Below, piece by piece: positions 1-5,424 of a stretch of 5,424 nucleotides of DNA. Positions within the stretch are counted from its first letter, which is position 1, and the number at the start of each line of letters is the position of its first letter. The stretch is from Gallionellaceae bacterium UBA6222 (GTDB taxonomy: Bacteria > Pseudomonadota > Gammaproteobacteria > Burkholderiales > Gallionellaceae). A program made the translations under genes and the position numbers. The stretch spans positions 1-5,424 of the forward strand of contig DISA01000003.1 in assembly GCA_002421915.1 (NCBI GenBank), given 5' to 3'. A model generated the notes under the pieces. The model saw only the letters and a list, made by a program, of their open reading frames with translations. It did not search any database and had not been told where the DNA came from.

Positions 1-204
1 CGCAAGATCCAGCGTTTCCTGTCGCAGCCGTTCCACGTGGCCGAAGTGTTCACCGGCGCGCCGGGCAAGTATGTGACCCTGAAGGACACCATCAAGGGTT
101 TCAAGGGCATCGTTGCCGGCGAGTACGATCACCTGCCCGAGCAAGCGTTCTACATGGTTGGCGGCATCGAAGAAGCGGTAGAAAAAGCCAAGACGCTGCA
201 ATAA
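1..204 (+). CDS. atpD: F-type ATP synthase subunit beta, C-terminal end (partial, 5' cut by window)
   Basis: This is the last 67 residues of the catalytic beta subunit of F1-ATPase, which makes ATP from ADP and phosphate as the central stalk rotates at the cytoplasmic membrane. Frame 1 is open from the window edge to TAA at 202-204. The segment carries the highly conserved end of the family: RKIQRFLSQPF, then AEVFTGAPGKYV, then FKGI, then EYDHLPEQAFYMVGGIEEA, finishing in AEKAK-type residues (EKAKTLQ). This part is the C-terminal helical domain, which contacts the gamma subunit. The nucleotide-binding domain with the P-loop lies upstream of the window and cannot be checked. The gene is followed after 15 nt by atpC, the usual order at the end of the atp operon. 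The identification is very secure. Confidence 0.98.
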   Translation, partial: RKIQRFLSQPFHVAEVFTGAPGKYVTLKDTIKGFKGIVAGEYDHLPEQAFYMVGGIEEAVEKAKTLQ

Positions 205-208
205 CCTG

Positions 209-214
209 AAGGAA
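209..214 (+). promoter_or_regulatory. Ribosome binding site of atpC
   Basis: AAGGAA lies 5 nt upstream of the ATG at 220, in the gap after the atpD stop. It supports the ATG at 220 as the start, although a second in-frame ATG at 226 is also within reach. Confidence 0.7.
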
Positions 215-219
215 CAACC

Positions 220-645
220 ATGACAATGACCTTACATGTGGACGTCGTGAGCGCCGAAGAGCAAATCTTCTCCGGCCTTGCTGAAGTCGTCGTGGTTCCG
301 GGCGAAATGGGCGAACTGGGTATCTACCCGCGCCACACCGCACTGATGACTCGTATCAAACCGGGTGCGGTGCGCATCAAGCGCCCGGGTCAGGAACAGG
401 AAGAATTGATCTATGTATCGGGCGGCATGCTTGAAGTTCAGCCCAGCGTTGTCACCGTATTGGCTGATACCGCAATCCGCGGGGCCGACTTGGATGAGGC
501 GCGTGCCCTGGAAGCAAAACATGCGGCAGAAGAAGCAATGAAGAACCGTACTTCAGACATTGATTACGCCGTAGCACAGGCTGAATTGGTAGAAGCTATT
601 GCGCAACTTCGCGCCATCCAGCAACTGCGCAAGCATACGCACTAG
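220..645 (+). CDS. atpC: F-type ATP synthase subunit epsilon
   Basis: The epsilon subunit belongs to the F1 central stalk. It links gamma to the c-ring and inhibits ATP hydrolysis through its mobile C-terminal helices. The protein has 141 residues, close to the 139 of E. coli. The N-terminal beta-sandwich (about residues 4-88) contains VVVPGEMGELGIYPRHTAL at 23-42 and the YVSGGMLEVQP strand region at 65-75. From about residue 89 the sequence (DLDEARALEAKHAAEEA and onward) is Ala/Glu-rich and fits the helix-turn-helix end of the family. The start at 220 has a good Shine-Dalgarno sequence, and the N-terminus MTMTLHVDVVSAEEQ resembles other betaproteobacterial epsilon subunits; starting at 226 would remove only two residues. 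It follows atpD by 15 nt and is the last gene of the operon, being followed by a terminator. Confidence 0.97.
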   Translation: MTMTLHVDVVSAEEQIFSGLAEVVVVPGEMGELGIYPRHTALMTRIKPGAVRIKRPGQEQEELIYVSGGMLEVQPSVVTVLADTAIRGADLDEARALEAKHAAEEAMKNRTSDIDYAVAQAELVEAIAQLRAIQQLRKHTH

Positions 646-668
646 GCAATACCACCAAAGAGCCCGAC

Positions 669-693
669 AAAAAGCAGCTGCGGCTGCTTTTTT
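669..693 (+). terminator. Rho-independent terminator after the atp operon
   Basis: The stem pairs GCAGC (674-678) with GCTGC (683-687) around the loop TGCG. It is extended by five A-T pairs (669-673 with 688-692), and T688-T693 form the U-tract of the transcript. It starts 23 nt after the atpC stop and is the expected end of the atpD-atpC message. The A-tract on the 5' side means it could also work on the opposite strand, but no gene is read towards it from the right. Confidence 0.88.
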
Positions 694-706
694 GTTGACT
701 GAAAGA

Positions 707-712
707 TATACT
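707..712 (+). promoter_or_regulatory. Possible -10 element for glmU-glmS (weak)
   Basis: TATACT matches the sigma-70 -10 consensus at five of six positions and lies 20 nt before the glmU ATG, just after the terminator. No good -35 box sits at the right distance: the 17-nt position (684-689, CTGCTT) falls inside the terminator stem and is a poor match. TTGACT at 695-700 looks like a -35 box, but it is only 6 nt from TATACT and has no good -10 at 17 nt (718-723, CTCTGG). This is a candidate only; glmU could instead be served by read-through. Confidence 0.25.
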
Positions 713-732
713 TCGACCTCTGGAAAAACACC

Positions 733-2103
733 ATGGTTATGAATCCCATGAATATCGTCATTCTTGCAGCCGGTAAAGGCACGCGAATGTTTTCCGACAA
801 GCCAAAGGTGTTGCACAAGCTGGCAGGCAAACCTCTACTGCAGCATGTGCTGGAATGCGCGATGTCGCTGCAACCGAAGAAAGTATGTGTGATTTACGGA
901 CATGGTGGAGAGGCAGTGCCCAAGGCAATGCAGCAATATTCCGCCGAATTCGTAATTCAAGAACCGCAACTTGGCACCGGTCATGCCGTGCAGCAGGCGT
1001 TGCCGTATCTGGCAAAGGATGGCGAAACTTTGGTTTTGTACGGGGATGTTCCGTTGATCCAGCACAGCACTCTGCATCAGATGCGGCAAGCAGGTGAAGG
1101 CTTGGTGCTGCTCACGGTTGATCTCGACAACCCTACTGGCTATGGCCGCATCGTGCGCAACCGTGACGGCGATGTGCAATGCATCGTTGAGCAGAGGGAG
1201 GCTTCGCCCGAACAGCTTGAGATCAGGGAAGTGAATACCGGCATCATGTTGGTACAGACCGCGAAGCTGCGCGAGTGGCTGGGCAAACTGAAGAACAACA
1301 ATGCGCAGGGTGAGTACTATCTCACCGACATCGTGGCCATGGCCGTGGCGGAAGGAGTGGCGGTTCATACCGTACAGCCTGCACAGCGTTGGGAAGTGGA
1401 GGGCGTCAACAACAAGGCCCAGCTCGCCCAACTGGAGCGCATCTGGCAGCAAGTGACAGCGGCTAGGCTGATGATGCAAGGTGTGACGCTGGCCGACCCG
1501 GCACGCATCGACGTGCGCGGTGAATTGAGTTGTGGGCGCGATGTCGAGATTGACGTCGGCTGTGTCTTTGAGGGTAAAGTAAGCTTGGGTGACAGGGTGC
1601 GAGTTGGTGCCTACAGCATCATTTGCAACGCAAAAATTGGACAAGAGACGCAAATTGCACCCTACAGTCATCTCGATCAAAGCGAAGTGGGTGCTAACTG
1701 CTATATCGGACCCTATGCACGACTACGGCCTGGTGCCCAGCTGGCGAATGGGGTGCATGTCGGGAATTTCGTCGAGATCAAGAACAGCGAGATCGGGCAG
1801 GGAAGCAAGGCCAATCATTTGAGCTATATCGGCGACAGCACAGTCGGGAGTCGCGTCAATATTGGTGCCGGGACTATTACCTGCAACTACGATGGTGCGA
1901 ATAAATACCGCACCATCATCGGTGACGATGCCTTCATTGGTTCCGACACGCAACTGGTCGCGCCGGTAACCGTAGGCAAAGGCGCGACGATCGGTGCCGG
2001 TTCCACCATCACCAAAGATACGCCGGAGGGTGAGCTCACCCTGTCTCGCAGTAAACAGGTCTCGGTCAGTGACTGGCAGCGCCCGCAAAGAAGGGCAAAA
2101 TAA
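733..2103 (+). CDS. glmU: Bifunctional GlmU: glucosamine-1-phosphate N-acetyltransferase / UDP-GlcNAc pyrophosphorylase
   Basis: GlmU acetylates glucosamine-1-phosphate with acetyl-CoA, then couples the product to UTP to give UDP-N-acetylglucosamine, the precursor of peptidoglycan and lipopolysaccharide, in the cytoplasm. The N-terminal uridylyltransferase domain (about 1-230) has LAAGKGTRM at 11-19, K25 in KPKVLH, QLGTGHA at 79-85, and the metal ligands D105 (GDVPL) and N227 (EVEGVNN). The C-terminal left-handed beta-helix (about 250-456) shows hexapeptide repeats. Its expected acetyltransferase residues are R332, K350, H362 (KANHLSYIG), Y365 and NYDG at 385-388, one lower than E. coli numbering. 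The length of 456 residues equals the E. coli protein, which favours the start at 733. ATGs at 739 and 748 are alternatives; 748 gives the common short start MNIVILAAGKG, and none has a strong ribosome binding site. All expected catalytic residues are present. Confidence 0.97.
   Translation: MVMNPMNIVILAAGKGTRMFSDKPKVLHKLAGKPLLQHVLECAMSLQPKKVCVIYGHGGEAVPKAMQQYSAEFVIQEPQLGTGHAVQQALPYLAKDGETLVLYGDVPLIQHSTLHQMRQAGEGLVLLTVDLDNPTGYGRIVRNRDGDVQCIVEQREASPEQLEIREVNTGIMLVQTAKLREWLGKLKNNNAQGEYYLTDIVAMAVAEGVAVHTVQPAQRWEVEGVNNKAQLAQLERIWQQVTAARLMMQGVTLADPARIDVRGELSCGRDVEIDVGCVFEGKVSLGDRVRVGAYSIICNAKIGQETQIAPYSHLDQSEVGANCYIGPYARLRPGAQLANGVHVGNFVEIKNSEIGQGSKANHLSYIGDSTVGSRVNIGAGTITCNYDGANKYRTIIGDDAFIGSDTQLVAPVTVGKGATIGAGSTITKDTPEGELTLSRSKQVSVSDWQRPQRRAK
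2087..2095 (+). promoter_or_regulatory. Ribosome binding site of glmS, inside the 3' end of glmU
   Basis: AAAGAAGGG, within the last codons of glmU, lies 10 nt before the glmS ATG. The glmU stop and glmS start are separated by only two bases (2104-2105), so ribosomes finishing glmU can readily begin glmS, which suggests translational coupling. Confidence 0.55.
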
Positions 2104-2105
2104 AT

Positions 2106-3929
2106 ATGTGCGGAATCGTAGGTGCAGTCGCAAAACGAAATGTAGTCCCCATTCTGGTGCACGGCCTGTCGCGCTTGGAATATCGAGGCTATGATTCCGC
2201 CGGTCTGGTGGTGGTGCATGACGGACATCTGGATCGCGTGCGCAGCACTGGTCGTGTTGCAGAATTGGAGCTGAAAAGCGCAAATACTTACGGTGAACTG
2301 GGAATTGCTCACACCAGATGGGCAACCCATGGCATCCCTTCCGAACGCAACGCGCATCCGCACGTCAGTCGCAATCTGATCTCCGTGGTGCATAACGGGA
2401 TCATCGAGAATTACGAACTGCTCCGTGCGGAACTTACTGCACAAGGTTATGAATTCACTTCGGATACAGATACCGAAGTAATCGCTCACCTGATCCACAG
2501 TCACTACGCGCAGGGTAGTTTGCTGGTTGCGACGCAAATGGCTCTGGCCCAACTGGTTGGTGCCTACGCCATCGGCGTCGTGTCGGCAGATAATCCACAT
2601 CAACTCATCGCGGCCCGCAAGGGTAGCCCGCTGTTGTTGGGGGTGGGTGAGAGTGAGCACTTCATCGCGTCGGATATGTCGGCGCTGCTACAGGTCACCA
2701 GAAACGTGGTGTATCTGGAAGAAGGAGACGTGGTCGAGCTGAATCTTCCCAGCTATCGCATCTTCGATGCAGAAGGTAATGCCGTACAGCGTGAAGTTCT
2801 GGTTAGTGAGCTGGATAACGACAGCGTGGAACTGGGTGAATACCAGCACTATATGCAAAAAGAAATCCACGAGCAGCCGCAGGCATTGGCAGACACGCTG
2901 GAGTCGGTGTGCAACAGCCAGTCGCTGGTACCCGGAATTTTTGGTGCAGAGGCCAATTCTATCTTCCCACGGATTGAAAACATTCTGATTTTGGCTTGTG
3001 GCACAAGTAACCATGCGGGGCAGGTTGCACGGTACTGGCTGGAAGAAATCGCGAGCATTCCGTGCAGCGTGGAAATTGCGAGTGAATACCGCTATCGCAC
3101 CAGCGTGCCAAATCCAAGAACGCTCGTCGTAACAATCTCCCAGTCCGGGGAAACAGCGGATACGCTGGCCGCACTCAACCATGCCAAAGAAACTGGACAT
3201 GCTTATACCTTGGCCATTTGCAACGTGCCGGAAAGCGCCATTATTCGCCAGTCAAAATTGCGCTATCTCACCCGTGCGGGACCGGAAATTGGTGTTGCCT
3301 CGACCAAGGCCTTTACGACCCAGCTTGCCGCGTTGTTTCTACTGACCCTAGTGCTGGCTAAACTGCGCGGTTTTCTGGACGAAGACCGCGAACAGCAATT
3401 TTTGCATGATCTGCGCCATTTGCCGGCTGCTGTACAAAAAGTATTGGCGCTGGGGCCGCAGATTGCCGAACTCGCCAGGTACTTTGCCGATAAACACCAC
3501 GCTTTGTTCCTTGGGCGCGGTATGCATTTTCCCATCGCCGCCGAAGGGGCGCTCAAGCTGAAAGAGATTTCTTACATCCACGCCGAGGCTTATCCGGCAG
3601 GAGAATTAAAGCATGGCCCACTGGCACTGGTGGACAAAGATATGCCAGTGGTATCGGTCGCGCCCAATGATGCGCTACTGGAAAAATTAAAATCAAATTT
3701 ACAGGAAGTCAAAGCGCGTGGAGGCGAACTTTATGTGTTTGCCGATGCAAGGACACACATAAAGGAAGCTGAAGGGATACACATCCTGCAAATGCCCGAA
3801 CACGCGGGCTTTTTGAGCCCTATTCTGCACACCATCCCGTTGCAACTGTTGGCATATTACGTCGCATTGCAGAAGGGAACGGATGTGGATAAGCCGAGAA
3901 ACCTCGCCAAGTCTGTTACGGTGGAATAA
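2106..3929 (+). CDS. glmS: Glutamine--fructose-6-phosphate aminotransferase (isomerizing), GlmS
   Basis: GlmS converts fructose-6-phosphate and glutamine to glucosamine-6-phosphate and glutamate, the first committed step towards UDP-GlcNAc. The start is fixed by MCGIVGAVA: Cys2 becomes the N-terminal nucleophile after Met removal. The class II glutaminase domain (about 2-240) has RLEYRGYDSAG at 23-33, HTRWATHG at 69-76, HNGIIENY at 96-103 and SDTDTEVIAHL at 119-129. Sugar-isomerase (SIS) domain 1 (about 285-420) has CGTS at 298-301, SQSGETADTL at 345-354 and EIGVASTKAFTTQ at 394-406. SIS domain 2 (about 450-600) has GRGMHFPIAAEGALKLKEIS at 470-489 and AGELKHGPLAL at 498-508, and the protein ends in KPRNLAKSVTVE. 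E487, H503 and K602 match E. coli E488, H504 and K603. The length of 607 is near the E. coli 609. It is co-transcribed with glmU, and nothing is missing. Confidence 0.98.
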   Translation: MCGIVGAVAKRNVVPILVHGLSRLEYRGYDSAGLVVVHDGHLDRVRSTGRVAELELKSANTYGELGIAHTRWATHGIPSERNAHPHVSRNLISVVHNGIIENYELLRAELTAQGYEFTSDTDTEVIAHLIHSHYAQGSLLVATQMALAQLVGAYAIGVVSADNPHQLIAARKGSPLLLGVGESEHFIASDMSALLQVTRNVVYLEEGDVVELNLPSYRIFDAEGNAVQREVLVSELDNDSVELGEYQHYMQKEIHEQPQALADTLESVCNSQSLVPGIFGAEANSIFPRIENILILACGTSNHAGQVARYWLEEIASIPCSVEIASEYRYRTSVPNPRTLVVTISQSGETADTLAALNHAKETGHAYTLAICNVPESAIIRQSKLRYLTRAGPEIGVASTKAFTTQLAALFLLTLVLAKLRGFLDEDREQQFLHDLRHLPAAVQKVLALGPQIAELARYFADKHHALFLGRGMHFPIAAEGALKLKEISYIHAEAYPAGELKHGPLALVDKDMPVVSVAPNDALLEKLKSNLQEVKARGGELYVFADARTHIKEAEGIHILQMPEHAGFLSPILHTIPLQLLAYYVALQKGTDVDKPRNLAKSVTVE

Positions 3930-4048
3930 CACCAAAATTTGAAGGTGAGATGCCGGGTTTGGGGGATGGCAAACAAGATGAAAATCAGGTTTCAGCCTGA
4001 CTAGCCGGCCAAAACTACACCTCTGTCCCCATCAACGTGGAGACAACA
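3930..4048 (+). other. Intergenic gap between glmS and the ParA-like gene, with two small hairpins
   Basis: The gap contains two short inverted repeats: GTTTG (3957-3961) with CAAAC (3970-3974), and TCAGG (3985-3989) with CCTGA (3996-4000). Each stem is only 5 bp and neither is followed by a T-tract, so neither is a convincing intrinsic terminator. I see no clear sigma-70 promoter. Either the ParA-like gene has an unrecognised promoter or glmS transcription continues into it. Confidence 0.4.
4039..4043 (+). promoter_or_regulatory. Ribosome binding site that decides the start of the ParA-like gene
   Basis: GGAGA lies 5 nt before the ATG at 4049. The longer reading frame beginning with GTG at 4037 has no Shine-Dalgarno sequence ahead of it and would place this motif inside the coding region. 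The ATG also gives the usual ParA N-terminus, in which the strand leading into the P-loop begins directly (MAVIAVFNQKGG). Confidence 0.7.
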
Positions 4049-4813
4049 ATGGCGGTCATCGCCGTATTTAATCAAAAAGGCGGGGTTGGCAAGACCACCA
4101 CCTGCCTCAATTTGACCGCAGCGCTGTCGCTGGCGCAACGTAGTCCGATCGCGCTCGACATGGATCCGCAAGGGCATTTAAGCCTCGCCTCTGGCTTGAA
4201 GCACGGTACAACCCAGCAGCGCAGCATCGCATCTTTCTTCAAAGATAAAACACCGCTTGCCAAGCTGCTATACGAAACACCCGCAGGCTGGCAATTGATT
4301 CCGGCCACCCTCGAATTATCCAAGATAGACGCGCTGTACGGGAGCGATCCGCAAGCGGCGAGCATGCTGAAACAGGGGCTGGCAGAAGAACTTGCGCTCA
4401 CTGGCGCGCCGATTCTGATAGATTGCTGCCCGATGCTGGGGGTGCTGACGCTGAATGCGTTGTTGGCGGCAGACAAAGTGTTGATTCCGGTATCGGCAGA
4501 TTACCTGTCGCAGCACGGAGTACACCGGCTGGACAGTGCGCTCAACGTGCTGGAGAAGAAACTGCAACGTACTTTCGAGCGGCGCATTGTGGTGACCCGC
4601 TTCGACTCACGGCGCAAGTTGTCCTACGACATCTACGACAAGCTGAAGGAACGTTATGGCAATTTGGTGTGCAAGACGCGCATCGGAGAGACAGTTGCCC
4701 TCGCGACCAGTCCCATGCACGGGCTGGATGTCTTCGCTTTCGCGCCGCGCAGTCCGGGTGCGATGGACTATCGGGCGCTGGCGAAAGAATTGGCGGACAG
4801 CGGGTTCATTTAG
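4049..4813 (+). CDS. ParA/MinD-family ATPase without a neighbouring ParB (orphan ParA-like protein)
   Basis: This 254-residue cytoplasmic P-loop ATPase of the ParA/Soj/MinD superfamily is of the short type, without an N-terminal helix-turn-helix domain. Such proteins dimerise with ATP, usually bind DNA non-specifically, and position plasmids, chromosomes or protein assemblies. The deviant Walker A is complete: KGGVGKTTT at 10-18, with signature K10 and P-loop K15. LDMDPQGHLS at 36-45 is the switch I region, where D39 is the expected hydrolysis residue. The Walker B strand PILID (121-125) is followed by CCP instead of the usual xPP. SADYLSQHGV (149-158) and RSPGAMDYRALAKEL (234-248) are typical of the later part of the family. 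No ParB, MinC/MinE, flagellar or carboxysome gene is in view, so the cargo is unknown. The end overlaps convergent ubiB by 4 bp. Family assignment is firm; a role in chromosome partitioning is not shown. Confidence 0.9.
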   Translation: MAVIAVFNQKGGVGKTTTCLNLTAALSLAQRSPIALDMDPQGHLSLASGLKHGTTQQRSIASFFKDKTPLAKLLYETPAGWQLIPATLELSKIDALYGSDPQAASMLKQGLAEELALTGAPILIDCCPMLGVLTLNALLAADKVLIPVSADYLSQHGVHRLDSALNVLEKKLQRTFERRIVVTRFDSRRKLSYDIYDKLKERYGNLVCKTRIGETVALATSPMHGLDVFAFAPRSPGAMDYRALAKELADSGFI

Positions 4814-5424
4814 GTGAGGTGAAGGTAGACGGCCAGGGCCAAGGTCGCTGCCAGCAGCAAGGCAATGGTAGCCAGCCACAGGTTGCGTTGCCTCTGCTGT
4901 GCCAGCATATCGCGAAGAAGTGGTTCAAATTTTGCGTACGGGTCACTTTGCAGGCGCTGGTGAATCAGGCGCGGCAATTGCGGCAACAGTGTGGCGAAGT
5001 GCGGCATTTCGCGGCGCAGACCTTTGACGAAACCGCGCCAGCCAATCTGTTCGCTCATCCAGCGTTCCAGCCACGGCTTGGCGGTCTTCCACAAATCCAG
5101 TTCGGGGTCGAGTTGCAAGCCCAGCCCTTCGATGTTGAGTAGGGTTTTTTGCAGGAGTACCAGTTGCGGTTGGATCTGAATGCCGAAGCGGCGCGAAGTC
5201 TGGAACAGCTTCAGCAGGATACGGCCGAACGAGACTTCCTTGAGCGGCCTGTCAAAGATCGGCTCGCAGACTGAACGGATTGCCGCCTCGAACTCGTCCA
5301 CGCGGGTATTTGCCGGAGCCCAGCCGGATTCGATGTGCAGTTCGGCTACGCGCTTGTAATCACGGTTGAAGAAGGCAATGAAGTTGTGCGCCAGATAATT
5401 CTTGTCGGTCTCGGTCAGCGTGCC
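4810..5424 (-). CDS. ubiB: UbiB, ubiquinone biosynthesis kinase-like protein, C-terminal part (partial, 5' cut by window)
   Basis: This is the last 204 residues of UbiB, an ABC1/ADCK/COQ8-family atypical kinase-like ATPase needed for ubiquinone biosynthesis and anchored at the inner membrane. The - strand frame is open from the window edge to TAA at 4812-4810. Counting from the edge, recognisable family segments are FNRDYKRVAELHIESGW at 19-35, RVDEFEAAIRSVCEPIFDRP at 41-60, LLKLFQTSRRF at 70-80, and PQLVLLQKTLLNIEGLG at 86-102. After a basic stretch, residues 181-202 form a strongly hydrophobic C-terminal membrane segment (LWLATIALLLAATLALAVYL). The kinase-like core and KxGQ motif lie outside the window. 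The GTG at 5301 is not the start, because the conserved frame continues to the edge. The gene is convergent with the ParA-like gene and probably transcribed independently. Confidence 0.95.
   Translation of the reverse strand, partial: GTLTETDKNYLAHNFIAFFNRDYKRVAELHIESGWAPANTRVDEFEAAIRSVCEPIFDRPLKEVSFGRILLKLFQTSRRFGIQIQPQLVLLQKTLLNIEGLGLQLDPELDLWKTAKPWLERWMSEQIGWRGFVKGLRREMPHFATLLPQLPRLIHQRLQSDPYAKFEPLLRDMLAQQRQRNLWLATIALLLAATLALAVYLHLT

Noticed and set aside
835..1680. Long open frame of 281 codons on the - strand inside glmU
   Set aside because: It is entirely antisense to glmU, whose catalytic residues are all present. The predicted protein is rich in His, Leu, Arg and Gln with no recognisable motif, as expected of a shadow frame.
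1887..2660. Open frame of 257 codons on the - strand across the glmU-glmS junction
   Set aside because: It is antisense to two firmly identified genes and shows no domain, so it is a by-product of their codon pattern.
3985..4000. Hairpin TCAGG/CCTGA as a terminator of glmS
   Set aside because: The stem is only 5 bp and the following bases (CTAGCCGGCC) contain no T-tract, so it does not meet the pattern of an intrinsic terminator.
4037..4048. GTG at 4037 as start of the ParA-like protein (four extra residues, METT)
   Set aside because: It has no Shine-Dalgarno sequence upstream, whereas the ATG at 4049 has GGAGA at good spacing. The GTG itself overlaps that ribosome binding site.
4423..5142. 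Open frame of 239 codons on the + strand spanning the ParA-like gene and ubiB
   Set aside because: It begins inside the ParA-like gene in another frame and continues antisense to ubiB, both of which are well supported. Its sequence has no family resemblance.
5299..5301. GTG as the start of a 163-residue - strand protein
   Set aside because: Upstream codons up to the window edge continue conserved UbiB sequence (FNRDYKRVAELH), so this is an internal Val codon of a larger gene.
1..5424. CRISPR arrays, tRNA or rRNA genes, insertion sequences, long repeats
   Set aside because: I saw no regularly spaced repeats, cloverleaf-like segments, transposase motifs or terminal inverted repeats; the DNA is almost fully accounted for by known gene families.

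Overview
The window reads as a stretch of chromosome from a proteobacterium, most likely a betaproteobacterium (a Nitrosomonadales/Gallionellaceae-like origin is a guess). The reasons are the end of an F-type ATP synthase operon followed by glmU-glmS, an epsilon subunit with a betaproteobacterial-looking N-terminus (TLHVDVVSAEEQIFSG), and a UbiB protein, which points to a ubiquinone-using alpha-, beta- or gammaproteobacterium. Nearly all the DNA is coding, no mobile element is visible, and base use looks uniform.

Layout: (1) 1-645, the 3' end of atpD and the complete atpC, both on the + strand. (2) 646-732, a short gap with a clear intrinsic terminator at 669-693 and a possible weak promoter for the next unit. 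(3) 733-3929, glmU and glmS, two nucleotides apart and almost certainly one transcript. (4) 3930-4048, a 119-nt gap with two small hairpins but no T-rich terminator. (5) 4049-4813, a small ParA/MinD-type ATPase with no ParB-like partner in view. (6) 4810-5424 on the - strand, the C-terminal part of ubiB, which converges on the ParA gene with a 4-bp overlap of the two reading-frame ends.

Functionally, AtpD and AtpC belong to the F1 sector of ATP synthase. GlmS makes glucosamine-6-phosphate from fructose-6-phosphate and glutamine. GlmU makes UDP-N-acetylglucosamine from glucosamine-1-phosphate, so the pair supplies the precursor for peptidoglycan and lipopolysaccharide; the intermediate mutase, GlmM, is not in the window. 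UbiB supports ubiquinone biosynthesis. The ParA-like protein is the only gene whose cellular role cannot be read from sequence and context. It has an intact deviant Walker A motif but an altered Walker B segment (DCCP instead of the usual DxPP).

Most of the window is conserved housekeeping sequence. I see no convincing new system; the orphan ParA-like gene is the item most worth a second look.
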